Shown: positions 7,539-15,877, counted from the stretch's first letter. The stretch: 33,711 bases of DNA from Lactiplantibacillus herbarum (GCF_001039045.1 NZ_LFEE01000031.1:1-33711); one strand, 5' to 3'. Translations and numbers: made by a program. Notes: generated from the letters alone by a model not told the origin.

Positions 7539-8432
7539 ATGACTTGGACTTATCAACTCACCATCCCGCCCAGTCTGAACGATCAAACGATTCGAGCCTG
7601 CCTACAAAGCTGGTTATTGCCAAAACGTATCCAAGGACAGTTACGGCAAACGCGCCGCATTAAACTAAATCAAGTAATAGTTTCGATCGCGCAACAAGTC
7701 CACACCGGCGATCAACTTCAATTAACGTTTATTGACACTGATTTTCGGACGCCTAACTCCAATTATTTGCCCGATTCGACCGCAACGCCAATTATTCTGT
7801 ACCGCAATGCGGATCTACTAGTCGTCAACAAAGCCGCCGGAGTTAAATCTCATCCGAATCAGCCAGGAGAAATCGGTTCTGTATTGAATCATTTGGCCGC
7901 TAGCTTGGCGCCTGAAGCGCCCTACATGGTTCACCGACTCGATCAGATGACTTCTGGCGCAATGCTGATTGCACTCAATCCTGTGGTCGTCCCTATCTTA
8001 GACCGACTGATCAGTGAGAAACAGATCCATCGCACCTATTACGCTTGGGTTCGCGGTCACTTTCCAACGACTGCTGGTGAGTTTACAGCACCGATTGGCC
8101 ACGATCCGCTCGACAAACGTAAACGCTGGGTCAACACGGTTGACGCCCAGTCTGCATTGACGCACTACCAAGTTTTACGTACGACGGCTAACCAGTCACT
8201 AGTCGAGTTAACGCTGGAAACTGGTCGCACGCACCAACTACGGGTTCACCTAGCTGCCAGCGGTCATCCAATCATCGGTGACCCACTGTATGATCGACCA
8301 ACGAACGCCCCACGCCTACTATTGCATGCTAGAGCGCTCGACTTACAGCTTCCTTTCAGTACGACCAGAGTCATGGTACCCGCGCCGTTACCAACGATTT
8401 TTCATCAATTAGACCAGCTTGACCAGTATTAA
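7539..8432 (+). CDS. RluA-family pseudouridine synthase
   Basis: Converts uridine to pseudouridine in structured RNA (rRNA or tRNA). The catalytic motif VHRLDQMTSGAML, with the essential Asp, lies near residues 128-140, and the family blocks ETGRTHQLRVHL and GHPIIGDPLYD follow near 228-253. The first 80 residues form a short N-terminal region, partly S4-like. ATG 7539 is chosen: GAAGGAA (7523-7529) is nine bases before it, while GTG 7530 overlaps that site. The length of 297 is normal for the RluD/YlyB-like branch. Which RNA position it modifies cannot be told. It is monocistronic with a terminator at 8451-8500. Confidence 0.92.
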   Translation: MTWTYQLTIPPSLNDQTIRACLQSWLLPKRIQGQLRQTRRIKLNQVIVSIAQQVHTGDQLQLTFIDTDFRTPNSNYLPDSTATPIILYRNADLLVVNKAAGVKSHPNQPGEIGSVLNHLAASLAPEAPYMVHRLDQMTSGAMLIALNPVVVPILDRLISEKQIHRTYYAWVRGHFPTTAGEFTAPIGHDPLDKRKRWVNTVDAQSALTHYQVLRTTANQSLVELTLETGRTHQLRVHLAASGHPIIGDPLYDRPTNAPRLLLHARALDLQLPFSTTRVMVPAPLPTIFHQLDQLDQY

Positions 8433-8450
8433 AATTTAGGCCTATTGCTC

Positions 8451-8500
8451 AAAATAGCTTCCTTCAGAACATCAAGATTCTGGAGGAGGCTATTTTTTTT
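8451..8500 (+). terminator. Terminator of the pseudouridine synthase gene
   Basis: Long stem of about 18 bp with one bulge (8451-8469 with 8478-8495), ending in a run of T to 8500. Confidence 0.88.
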
Positions 8501-8576
8501 GCTATGACTTCTGGGAACAAAGCAGCTACTATAAACCAACTCTTGCAAACCACCATTTCTGATTATGCACTTTTTA

Positions 8577-9713
8577 TTACCCAGGCTTACGCTGCTCATC
8601 TGCCGTCAAGACAATTTGTGGTAAGTACTGTCGGTTCAGCAATGCCATCCATTGTCGTAAAATACGCGGCATCATAAAATCCCGACTACGTTCACGGGCA
8701 CGTTGCGCATAATCTTCGCGCAGCCGCCGATCCATTAATAAAGGCAGCAGGTCATCGACTAATGCGGGAACATTCCTAGCCGGCGTTAAGACGCCATAGC
8801 GGCCATCCTGCAAATATTCCGCTGAACCCGTATTCCACATAGAAACGATTGGTAATCCGATTGCCATAGCCTCGCCAATCACTAACGGCATGCCTTCCCA
8901 ACGCGATGTCATTAGAAAGATACTCGCTTGTTGATAATGTTGTCGCAGGGCTTCATCTTTGAGTGCCCCCCGATAAATGATTCGTTCAGCCACACCTAAT
9001 TCATCGATCAATTGATTAAAAATCGCTAACTGCGATTGCGGTCCCGAACCAGCCACGGCGATTTGCCAATCGTCAGGCAGTGACCGGGCAACCGTTAATA
9101 AATAATCGAGTCCCTTATGCTGAATATCAATCCGTCCAGTATAAGCGATCGTATGCTGATCAAGATTTGCCTGAATACCATGTGAATCCAGTGTTAAGGG
9201 ATTATAAATTTTGACCGTATGCGGATTGAATCGTGAGTAGCCTTCCAGATCGTAGTCAGTCAACGTCACTACTGAATCAGCGGCCATCAGTCCTGTAATC
9301 AATTCAGACTGCATCTGAACATAGTATTGATTGAGATAAATATCCACGTTGTTATGCATCCAAGCAATCACGTTGAGCCGAGGAATGCGCTTCTTAATTA
9401 CCGGTGCAAAACTAGTCAGTAGTCCTCCAGGTAATACCACGGCATCGTACTGGCCTTCTTTTAAGGTTGCCACTAAATCCGCAACCTGGTGTGCATAGAT
9501 GCCGAGTGGTGCTGAGCCAAAATAATTCAATACCGCCGCACTCGCTGGCCGCCGTGCTGTAATTAACGGGGCTGCCAACGGATAAAAGCTACGGGGCTGT
9601 GCTAACGAGTAAAAAGCAACCTCTGCTTGCGAGACTAGTGCATTGCCTAAAACTGTTGCGGCGCGTTTCACACCATCCATCACAAGATTTTCTACTGCAA
9701 TTAAAATTTTCAT
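8577..9713 (-). CDS. GT4-family glycosyltransferase
   Basis: A 378-residue GT-B fold enzyme expected to transfer a sugar from a nucleotide donor, retaining configuration. The C-terminal half has the GT4 hallmarks: YTGRIDIQHKGLDYLL near residues 191-206 and the E-x7-E motif in EGMPLVIGEAM near 273-283, followed by GLPIVS. The acceptor is unknown; wall polysaccharide, teichoic acid or glycoprotein decoration are all possible. ATG 9713 gives the expected first beta strand (MKILIAVENL), but no Shine-Dalgarno is adjacent. Instead a strong AAAGGAG lies about 40 nt upstream, separated by a perfect 7-bp hairpin that could bring the two together. It is monocistronic. Confidence 0.87.
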   Translation of the reverse strand: MKILIAVENLVMDGVKRAATVLGNALVSQAEVAFYSLAQPRSFYPLAAPLITARRPASAAVLNYFGSAPLGIYAHQVADLVATLKEGQYDAVVLPGGLLTSFAPVIKKRIPRLNVIAWMHNNVDIYLNQYYVQMQSELITGLMAADSVVTLTDYDLEGYSRFNPHTVKIYNPLTLDSHGIQANLDQHTIAYTGRIDIQHKGLDYLLTVARSLPDDWQIAVAGSGPQSQLAIFNQLIDELGVAERIIYRGALKDEALRQHYQQASIFLMTSRWEGMPLVIGEAMAIGLPIVSMWNTGSAEYLQDGRYGVLTPARNVPALVDDLLPLLMDRRLREDYAQRARERSRDFMMPRILRQWMALLNRQYLPQIVLTADEQRKPG

Positions 9714-9723
9714 ACGCAGTATG

Positions 9724-9758
9724 GGCTAACCATCCATGTTACAGTTAGCCGCTCCTTT
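9724..9758 (-). promoter_or_regulatory. Shine-Dalgarno separated from its start by a hairpin
   Basis: On the minus strand AAAGGAG (9758-9752) is followed after one base by GGCTAAC (9750-9744), a 13-nt loop and GTTAGCC (9730-9724), then ten bases to ATG 9713. If the 7-bp stem forms, the effective spacing falls from about 38 to about 11 nt. An in-frame minimal ORF, ATG-GAT-GGT-TAG, lies in the loop and 3' arm. Confidence 0.5.
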
Positions 9759-9952
9759 CTTGCCACCGAGTTATGATTCTCACAAATACTGACAGTCACG
9801 TCTTTGCAATTCACCGCCGCACCAACATTCAGTCACTCACCATTAAATTCCAGTACCATGGTTATTAAGTCCACAGCTAAATGTCGTTACCAGGTTAGCA
9901 GTATTATACCAGCTGAGATTAAAAAGCCATTAGAATATGCTCATTATTTAGA

Positions 9953-9997
9953 CAAAAAAAGCATTACGCGACAGGACTAACTGCGCGTAATGCTTTT
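9953..9997 (-). terminator. Terminator of xpk
   Basis: Perfect 14-bp stem AAAAGCATTACGCG/CGCGTAATGCTTTT (9957-9970 with 9984-9997), followed by T on the minus strand. Confidence 0.9.
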
Positions 9998-10017
9998 CAT
10001 CTTAATTTAATTCAGTT

Positions 10018-12384
10018 TTACTTTAAGCCTTCCCATTGCCAGTCTTCAACTTCTGGCAAGTCGGTTCCGGCATCACGAATGTAAGCATTGTGTTTTGCTA
10101 ACATGTCATCCATTGATTGAACAAAGGCTGCACCCGTGTTTTCCATCTCTGGTTGAGCTTCGATTGCTGTCTTAGCAAGGTCAAAACGATCCATTTGGTT
10201 CATCACACGCACGTCGAATGGTGTGGTGATATCCCCATTTTCACGGTAACCATGCACGTGAAGATTGTGGTTGTGACGATCAAAGAAGATGTCACGAACT
10301 AAGTCTTCATAACCATGGAACGCGAAGACCACTGGTTTGTCCTTGGTAAAGTAGTGATCGAATTCAACATCAGATAACCCACGAGGATCCTTCTTAGGAC
10401 TCCGTAACTTCAAGATGTCGATTACGTTGATGTAACGAATCTTCATGTCAGGGAACTGATCATGCAACAACTGGATAGCAGCTAATGATTCTAGCGTTGG
10501 TTCCGTCCCAGCAGAGGCAAAGACGATGTCAGGTTCACTATCCTGATCCGTACTTGCCCAGTCAATAATACCCAGACCATTGTCAACTAATTGCTTAGCT
10601 TCTTCAATGCTGAACCATTGTTGACGTGGATGTTTCGACGTTACCACGTAGTTGATCTTTTCTTGGCTACGGAAGATCACGTCACCAACGGCTAACAAAC
10701 TGTTAGCATCGGCTGGCAAGTATTCACGAATGTATTCTGGCTTCTTTTCAGCTAAATGCGTCAAAGCACCAGGATCTTGGTGAGTGTAACCATTGTGATC
10801 TTGTTGGAACACCGTTGAAGCCGCAATGATATTCAATGAAGGGTACTTTTTCCGCCAATCAAGTTCATTGGCCTTACGTAACCACTTGAAGTGTTGCGTC
10901 AACATTGAGTCCACGACGCGTAAGAATGCTTCGTAACTTGCAAACAAGCCATGACGACCCGTTAAGACGTAACCTTCCAACCAACCTTCTGCTTGGTGTT
11001 CAGATAACTGAGCATCCAAGACCCGGCCAGCAGGTGCTTCGTATTGATCACTATCAGGATGAATATCTTCCAACCATTGACGGTTAGTCGTTTCAAAGAC
11101 ACCGTATAAGCGATTTGACATCGTTTCATCTGGTCCGAACAAACGGAAGTTATCAGGGTTCTTCTTGATAACGTCGCGCAAATAGTCTGACCATACTAAC
11201 ATATCTTGCTTAACGTTAGCGCCCTGTTCCTTCGTATCAACCGCGTAATCGCGGAAGTCTGGTAAGTTTAAGGCCTTAGGATCAACCCCACCGTTAGTGA
11301 TTGGGTTAGCAGCCATCCGGCTATTGCCAGTTGGCATAATTTCCTTAATGTCATCCTTCAAAGAACCATCTTCATTGAAGAGTTCTTCAGGTTTGTATGA
11401 TTCAAGCCAATCGACCAAGGCATCTGAATGTTGCATATCGTTTTGGTCTACAGGAATTGGAATTTGGTGAGCACGGAATGAACCTTCGATCTTTTCGCCA
11501 TCCCATGACTTAGGACCCGTCCAACCTTTAGGTGCGCGGAAGACGATCATTGGCCATACTGGCAATGTTGCGTCGTCGTTGTCACGAGCTTGCTTCTGGA
11601 TTGCTTTGATCTTTTCAACGGCTTCATCCATTGCTTTGGCTAATAATGGGTGAACCGTTTCAGGATCGTCGCCAGTAACAAAGATTGGTTCCCAGTTCAT
11701 ACTTTCAAAGTATTGCTTGATCTTTTCGTCAGAAGTCCGACCAAAGATGGTTGGGTTAGAAATCTTAAAACCGTTTAAGTTCAAGATTGGTAAGACGGCC
11801 CCATCATTGATTGGGTTGATGAACTTCGTTGATTGCCAAGAAGTTGCTAATGGACCCGTTTCGGATTCACCATCACCAACGACAACCGCTGCAATTTCAT
11901 CAGGGTTGTCAAGAATCGCACCAACACCGTGAGAGATTGAGTAACCAAGTTCGCCACCTTCGTGGATTGAACCTGGTGTTTCGGGTGCGGCATGAGAAGC
12001 GACACCACCTGGGAATGAGAATTGTTTGAAGAGTTTTTGCATCCCTTCAACATCTTGCGTCATTTCAGGATAGATGTCGGTATAAGTACCATCAAGGTAT
12101 GAGTTAGAAACCATCACTTGACCACCATGACCGGGACCTTCAACGTAGAACATCTTCAAGCCGTACTTATTAATAACCCGGTTTAAATGGGCATAAATGA
12201 AGTTTTGGCCGGCGATTGTTCCCCAGTGACCGATTGGATGAACTTTAACGTCACTTGCTTTTAATGGGCGTTGTAATAATGGATTATCTTTTAAATAGAG
12301 TTGACCAACGGATAAATAGTTGGCGGCACGCCAATATTTATCAACCTTTTGCAAATATGCTGGTGATGAATAATCTGTTGTCAT
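10018..12384 (-). CDS. xpk: Xylulose-5-phosphate/fructose-6-phosphate phosphoketolase
   Basis: A thiamine-diphosphate enzyme that splits xylulose-5-phosphate (and possibly fructose-6-phosphate) with phosphate into acetyl phosphate and glyceraldehyde-3-phosphate (or erythrose-4-phosphate), the key step of heterofermentation. The 788 residues are full length. Visible features are [10 protein letters not shown] (about 53-62), EGPGHGGQ near 82-89, [19 protein letters not shown] near 130-148, the ThDP/Mg motif starting GDGESETG (170-177) and ending with Asn, and [10 protein letters not shown] in the pyrimidine domain. ATG 12384 has AAGGAG at 12394-12399. It is monocistronic. The promoter (12452-12479) carries a cre site at the transcription start and a dyad shared with the gntR region, so carbon-source control is likely. 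Confidence 0.96.
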   Translation of the reverse strand: MTTDYSSPAYLQKVDKYWRAANYLSVGQLYLKDNPLLQRPLKASDVKVHPIGHWGTIAGQNFIYAHLNRVINKYGLKMFYVEGPGHGGQVMVSNSYLDGTYTDIYPEMTQDVEGMQKLFKQFSFPGGVASHAAPETPGSIHEGGELGYSISHGVGAILDNPDEIAAVVVGDGESETGPLATSWQSTKFINPINDGAVLPILNLNGFKISNPTIFGRTSDEKIKQYFESMNWEPIFVTGDDPETVHPLLAKAMDEAVEKIKAIQKQARDNDDATLPVWPMIVFRAPKGWTGPKSWDGEKIEGSFRAHQIPIPVDQNDMQHSDALVDWLESYKPEELFNEDGSLKDDIKEIMPTGNSRMAANPITNGGVDPKALNLPDFRDYAVDTKEQGANVKQDMLVWSDYLRDVIKKNPDNFRLFGPDETMSNRLYGVFETTNRQWLEDIHPDSDQYEAPAGRVLDAQLSEHQAEGWLEGYVLTGRHGLFASYEAFLRVVDSMLTQHFKWLRKANELDWRKKYPSLNIIAASTVFQQDHNGYTHQDPGALTHLAEKKPEYIREYLPADANSLLAVGDVIFRSQEKINYVVTSKHPRQQWFSIEEAKQLVDNGLGIIDWASTDQDSEPDIVFASAGTEPTLESLAAIQLLHDQFPDMKIRYINVIDILKLRSPKKDPRGLSDVEFDHYFTKDKPVVFAFHGYEDLVRDIFFDRHNHNLHVHGYRENGDITTPFDVRVMNQMDRFDLAKTAIEAQPEMENTGAAFVQSMDDMLAKHNAYIRDAGTDLPEVEDWQWEGLK

Positions 12385-12431
12385 TTCAAAACACTCCTTA
12401 ATTTGCTTTCCTCAGCGATTGAATAATTAGC

Positions 12432-12445
12432 TGTTATCGTTTACA
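12432..12445. promoter_or_regulatory. cre site at the xpk transcription start
   Basis: TGTTATCGTTTACA (minus strand TGTAAACGATAACA) matches the cre core TGNNANCGNTNNCA and the stricter TGTAARCGYTTACA at most positions. It begins about seven bases downstream of the -10, so CcpA bound there would block initiation. Confidence 0.72.
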
Positions 12446-12451
12446 AGTTAT

Positions 12452-12479
12452 ATTCTAACAACTTTATTTTAAAAATCAA
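12452..12479 (-). promoter_or_regulatory. xpk promoter
   Basis: Minus-strand TTGATT (12479-12474) and TAGAAT (12457-12452) with a 16-bp spacer. Start expected near 12445, giving a leader of about 60 nt. Confidence 0.6.
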
Positions 12480-12489
12480 CCTTTTTATT

Positions 12490-12507
12490 AATTGGAACGG
12501 TCCAATT
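12490..12507. promoter_or_regulatory. Dyad operator upstream of the xpk promoter
   Basis: AATTGGAACGGTCCAATT is an inverted repeat with TTGG/CCAA arms, lying 11 bp upstream of the xpk -35. Similar sequences, ATTGCACCGGTCCATT (14275-14290) and ATTGGAACGT (14297-14306), lie upstream of the GntR-type gene, which suggests a common operator. Confidence 0.5.
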
Positions 12508-12701
12508 ATAAAAAGTTATTAAAACAAAATCTCGCTCAGGGTACGTCCCCCTTGAATCAGCCCGCAATTCGAACTAATTAATTATTAAAAATGAATCTTT
12601 ATCATAATTAATTTATTGGGGCTTTTGCCAATTATCATAACGCTTCCCTACTAAAAAGTAACAGCAGATGCATTTTTGCCAAAGATCCTCATTAACACAC
12701 T

Positions 12702-12736
12702 AAAAAGCCCAAGCCCTACTCAGTGAGGCTCCGGCT
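12702..12736 (-). terminator. Terminator-like hairpin far upstream of xpk
   Basis: Minus-strand arms AGCCGGAGCC (12736-12727) and GGCTTGGGCT (12715-12706) pair with one mismatch, followed by five T. A possible promoter, TTGTCA (12804-12799) with an 18-bp spacer to TAATAA (12780-12775), precedes it, giving a potential RNA of about 70 nt. No gene is present. Confidence 0.35.
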
Positions 12737-12870
12737 GTTCAACAAACTATTATGATTTATGTTCATTAATTAAATTATTATCGCAAATTAATTCCTTTTG
12801 ACAACCACTATTTTTTCCCGGACGTAAACTATGTTCATATCACGTTATGTAATGGAAAGGACTTAAGTCA

Positions 12871-13233
12871 GTGAAAAAAGCTAAGGAAAAACGGCTCTTC
12901 GAGGTACTCGTTACGAGTATTATTCTAATATTGGCCATTATAAGTTTGCAGCCTACTTCGCTAGAACATCTAAAAACACAGTTGAATCACGGTAGTTTAG
13001 TCTATGCTAGCGAGAACTTGAGGAAGCGGTCTACTGGCAAAGGCCACTTAAAAGTCAAAAATAAAAATCATTATATTGGTCGCTTTAAAGACGGTCGTTT
13101 TGAAGGTAAAGGACAGTTCGTCTCACATGCTGGATGGCAACTCAAAGGAACTTTCAAGAATGGCGAACCCACAGGAAAAGTTCAATTGCGCGTCGACAAG
13201 AAACCAATCACCCCAAAGATCTCCAAAAAATAA
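12871..13233 (+). CDS. Small exported or membrane-anchored MORN-like protein
   Basis: A 120-residue basic protein. A charged N-terminus (KKAKEKR) is followed by one hydrophobic segment (about residues 10-28) that could be a signal anchor or an uncleaved signal peptide. The rest has at least two MORN-like units: YIGRFKDGRFEGKGQFV (about 68-84) and LKGTFKNGEPTGKVQL (about 90-105), with a degenerate one, TGKGHLKVKNKN, before them. MORN repeats form beta-hairpin strips often used for membrane-lipid or protein contact. The start is GTG 12871 with AAAGGA nine bases upstream. It has its own terminator at 13323-13356. The function is unknown. Confidence 0.72.
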   Translation: MKKAKEKRLFEVLVTSIILILAIISLQPTSLEHLKTQLNHGSLVYASENLRKRSTGKGHLKVKNKNHYIGRFKDGRFEGKGQFVSHAGWQLKGTFKNGEPTGKVQLRVDKKPITPKISKK

Positions 13234-13322
13234 GCATCACTTTATCAACAACATCCGTCTATAAGTGACCTTAACCGTCATTTCCGCTACAAATGACTTT
13301 AGCACTTACCTATCTGACAATA

Positions 13323-13356
13323 AAACGCATCGTTGCAATTGCAACGGTGCGTTTTT
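13323..13356 (+). terminator. Terminator of the MORN-like gene
   Basis: A 13-bp stem with one GU or mismatch (13325-13337 with 13340-13352), with T after and A before, so it may act in both directions. Confidence 0.85.
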
Positions 13357-13382
13357 AGTATTGATGAACATTATTATTAAGC

Positions 13383-13478
13383 GTTTGGGACAAAACCCAA
13401 ACTCATTTTTCATCTTCACATATTTACAGTCGAAACGTGCGACAAAAGGCTGCTCCCTCCGCCTTTTGTCCCACTCTC
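13383..13478 (+). repeat. Structured intergenic repeat, copy D (subfamily II, short)
   Basis: Starts with hairpin GTTTGGG/CCCAAAC (13383-13402), then the segment TCACATATTTACAGTCGAAA (13416-13435) also found in copy C. It ends in a perfect 10-bp stem GACAAAAGGC/GCCTTTTGTC (13441-13450 with 13461-13470) and the shared end CCACTCTC. The central conserved block with CCTAGGCTATGCTCG is missing, so this is an internally deleted copy. It abuts the gntR stop codon. Confidence 0.75.
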
Positions 13479-13483
13479 CATTA

Positions 13484-14209
13484 TTAAGGGTTAGTTGACA
13501 CAAACGTCGTATACTTCATATAACGATAATGTAATCGCATATTGGAAACTTCAAACGGTGTCCCGTCATCTAAGAAGAAGATTCCACTCATTAAGCCCAC
13601 TGGTTCAACAGGCTTCAAATGCAATAATTGTTGATCATTTTCAGTCGAAACATCCGCCGAAACGGATAAAAACGACTTGGAAACAGCTGAGTGCAAGGTT
13701 TCCTGCACATAATTAAAGATCGAACCGCTGACCACTTGCCGATTTAATTGTGGGACCAGCTTAATTGGAATATAACCCGTTTCAATCATGAACGGTTGAT
13801 CATCCAGTAATCGCAACCGTTTGATCTCATACACAAACTCGTCAGGTGTTAAAAATAAGTCCTGTTGCAACTCCGGACTTGCCGGAATGACCTGAAAGTC
13901 TAATAATTGAATACTAGGTTGGGCACCTTCAGTGTTCAAACTATCAGTAATTCCTAAGTTTGTGCCTTCATACTTAAATGAAGACTGGTTTTTAAGATAT
14001 AATGGATTAATAAACGTTCCTGAACCACGTTTTTTAAAAATGAGCCCTTGATTGGCCAAGATATTGAGCGCCCGCTTGATTGAACTGCGGCTGACGTGAT
14101 ATTGTTCACTGAGACTCCGCTCATCCGGTAGCTTCTTATCGACGAATTCGTTCGCCATAATACGTTTGTTGAGGTCGGTAATGACTTGTTGATACACAAG
14201 ATCAGCCAT
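13484..14209 (-). CDS. GntR-family regulator, HutC/UTRA type
   Basis: A DNA-binding transcription factor of 241 residues. The N-terminal winged helix (about 1-70) shows the GntR pattern, LPDERSLSEQYHVSRSSIKRALNILANQGLIFKKRGSGTFI. The C-terminal UTRA ligand domain (about 90-235) includes FVYEIKRLRLLDDQPFMIETGYIP and ends with a typical FxxSxxRLHYR-like strand. UTRA domains usually bind sugars or sugar phosphates. ATG 14209 follows AAGGGGG. It is divergent from the YbaK gene. The shared motif near its promoter and upstream of xpk suggests that it regulates itself and xpk; this is an inference. Confidence 0.9.
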   Translation of the reverse strand: MADLVYQQVITDLNKRIMANEFVDKKLPDERSLSEQYHVSRSSIKRALNILANQGLIFKKRGSGTFINPLYLKNQSSFKYEGTNLGITDSLNTEGAQPSIQLLDFQVIPASPELQQDLFLTPDEFVYEIKRLRLLDDQPFMIETGYIPIKLVPQLNRQVVSGSIFNYVQETLHSAVSKSFLSVSADVSTENDQQLLHLKPVEPVGLMSGIFFLDDGTPFEVSNMRLHYRYMKYTTFVSTNP

Positions 14210-14274
14210 CGTGATTCCCCCTTTTCAATTAGTATGTTGACCTTAGTATAGCAGAATTAAACACATTTTGTTGA

Positions 14275-14306
14275 ATTGCACCGGTCCATTTTTATGATTG
14301 GAACGT
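14275..14306. promoter_or_regulatory. Candidate GntR operators in the divergent gntR/ybaK region
   Basis: ATTGCACCGGTCCATT (14275-14290) and the half-site ATTGGAACGT (14297-14306) resemble AATTGGAACGGTCCAATT upstream of xpk. They lie between the two divergent starts. Confidence 0.42.
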
Positions 14307-14332
14307 ATTTTTTATAATTGTGAGGTTAAAAC

Positions 14333-14839
14333 ATGTCAAAAAAGAGTAAACAAAAAGATCAACTAGGAAAAACGCTCGTCGAAAAAATCTTGGATAAAGC
14401 CAACGTTAGCTACCAGCAATACGAGTTTCCAACGGTCGTCGAAGGTGACGTTCAGCAACTGCAAGTCGACCACCTCGGCGTTGACGAACACCACATCTAT
14501 AAGACGCTCGCATTGATTGGCAACAAAACGGGCCCCTTAGTGGGTGTCTTACCTATCGACGAACATTTGAGCTACAAGAAACTAGCTAAATTATCTGGCA
14601 ATAAAAAAGTCGGCATGATTCCGCTAAAAGATTTGGAACGGACGACCGGCTACCAACACGGTGCCAACACCCCAGTTGGAATCTGGGAAACCAAGAAATT
14701 CCCAATCTTCATCGACGAAATTGCCAAACAGCAAGGCCAGATGCTCGTTTCGTCTGGTAAAATCGGTCGTTCAATTGAGATCGATGCCAATGACCTCCGT
14801 AAATTAGTCCATGGCACGTTTGGCGAAATCACGGAGTAA
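14333..14839 (+). CDS. YbaK/EbsC-type aminoacyl-tRNA deacylase
   Basis: Single-domain protein of 168 residues of the YbaK/prolyl-tRNA-editing family, which hydrolyses mischarged Cys-tRNA(Pro) or Cys-tRNA(Cys). Conserved features include the EGDVQQLQVDHLG block (about residues 37-49), IYKTLALIG with the family lysine near 62, LVGVLPIDEHLSYKKLAKLSG (about 72-92), and SSGKIGRSIEID near the C-terminus. It has a basic N-terminal extension, MSKKSKQKDQ. ATG 14333 has GAGG at 14322-14325. It is followed after six bases by the next gene, so the two are cotranscribed. The substrate is inferred from the family only. Confidence 0.9.
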   Translation: MSKKSKQKDQLGKTLVEKILDKANVSYQQYEFPTVVEGDVQQLQVDHLGVDEHHIYKTLALIGNKTGPLVGVLPIDEHLSYKKLAKLSGNKKVGMIPLKDLERTTGYQHGANTPVGIWETKKFPIFIDEIAKQQGQMLVSSGKIGRSIEIDANDLRKLVHGTFGEITE

Positions 14840-14845
14840 AGCCCA

Positions 14846-15628
14846 GTGAATGAGTTTATCGAGAATATCGGCTTAGTATTGCTCGTCACATTGGGATTAC
14901 CTGAGTTGTTTACTTGGCTACTAACAATTACCAATCGTCGTACCAATGCCAACTTGATAGCCCGCTTCGGCATTAACAGTCAGGTTTACTGTGGCTTTTT
15001 AGGAATCATGATTCACGAACTCAGCCACCTAGTGATTGCGCTACTCTTTCGTCATCGCATCAGTTCGTTTCGATTAGTTAAACTACCACATTTAAAAGCT
15101 AAAAATGGCGATGAACCAGACCTAGCACTCGGTTACGTGTATCATGTTTGGAACCATCGTAGTCCGTACCAACTGATCGGTAACTTCTTCATCGGGATGG
15201 CACCTATCTTCGGCTGTACGGCTGTTCTATTAGTCCTAGATCAACTGCTAGCACCCGGCTTGGCTAAAGCTATCTTCGAATTGGCAGACACGCCAACCGC
15301 ACCTAACTGGGCGGCCAGCTGGCAAGCACTCACGACGACTCACGTTAGCTGGTGGCAGCTGCTACTACTACTTGTCTTAACAATTACAATCGTGGTCGGT
15401 GGCCTCGAACTGAGCTCCGCTGATTATCAGAATCAGGCGATCGGCTTATACAGTATGATTGCCTTACTGATTGTAGTCACTACCATCTTCACGTTACTGG
15501 GAATTACGGGATGGATTCATCACCTTGTCATGGCTGGTTTAACCATCGCTATGATTCTCAGTTACTCGCTGATCGTGTCACTACTGATTATGTTGGGAAC
15601 TAATCTATTCACTCGTCGGCACCGCTAA
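14846..15628 (+). CDS. Membrane protein with a HELSH motif, M50-like metalloprotease candidate
   Basis: A 260-residue protein with about six or seven hydrophobic segments. The HExxH-type motif HELSH lies near residues 57-61 at the start of a membrane segment (MIHELSHLVIALLF), as in site-2-type proteases and related M50 membrane peptidases. A later membrane block, YQLIGNFFIGMAPIFGC (about 109-125), holds the GNFxxG...P pattern, but I see no clear distal zinc-binding Asp. It could be an active intramembrane protease or a non-catalytic relative. The start is GTG 14846, with GGAG (14834-14837) inside the end of the upstream gene. It forms an operon with the YbaK-type gene and ends before a strong terminator. 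Confidence 0.75.
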   Translation: MNEFIENIGLVLLVTLGLPELFTWLLTITNRRTNANLIARFGINSQVYCGFLGIMIHELSHLVIALLFRHRISSFRLVKLPHLKAKNGDEPDLALGYVYHVWNHRSPYQLIGNFFIGMAPIFGCTAVLLVLDQLLAPGLAKAIFELADTPTAPNWAASWQALTTTHVSWWQLLLLLVLTITIVVGGLELSSADYQNQAIGLYSMIALLIVVTTIFTLLGITGWIHHLVMAGLTIAMILSYSLIVSLLIMLGTNLFTRRHR

Positions 15629-15698
15629 AAGCTTGCGTCTGTTAAACTCTCAAACTGCCCTGCAGTCCTCGTTGCTGCACTAATTATGTTACGGAACT

Positions 15699-15741
15699 AA
15701 AAAAAGCTACGTCAGCAATATTGCTGACGTAGCTTTTTTTA
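15699..15741. terminator. Bidirectional terminator
   Basis: A perfect stem of about 20 bp, AGCTACGTCAGCAAT and its complement, with A-run before and T-run after. It ends the ybaK-M50 operon on the plus strand. Confidence 0.92.
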
Positions 15742-15756
15742 GCTCTAATGTTAATA

Positions 15757-15877
15757 GTCGAAACGCGGGCCAGCAGGCAGGGGCCTCCGATCGATTGCAT
15801 CGGGATAAAGATGGAAAAACACCATCCTCACTCCTCCTAGGCTATGCTCGGTCCCTAACCGCCTGCTGGCCCACTCT
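15757..15877 (+). repeat. Structured intergenic repeat, copy B (subfamily I)
   Basis: Outer arms GGGCCAGCAGGC (15767-15778) and GCCTGCTGGCCC (15861-15872) pair perfectly. Against copy A the second base pair of the stem differs on both sides (T-A in A, G-C here), a compensatory change. The apex again has GATGG/CCATC, and CCTAGGCTATGCTCG (15836-15850) is identical. It lies directly behind the stop codon of the HD gene, which is on the opposite strand. Confidence 0.82.

Larger units (their letters stand above)
9714..10017. other. Intergenic region between xpk and the glycosyltransferase gene
   Basis: About 300 bp. It contains the hairpin leader of the glycosyltransferase gene (9724-9758) and the xpk terminator (9953-9997). 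Between them I see no ORF and no convincing promoter. Confidence 0.6.

Noticed and set aside
10117-12053. Several short frames opposite or within xpk
   Set aside because: All are shadows of the strongly supported phosphoketolase frame.
14313-14318. TATAAT as the ybaK promoter -10
   Set aside because: Transcription from it would begin at or beyond the Shine-Dalgarno, so it is unlikely to drive the gene.
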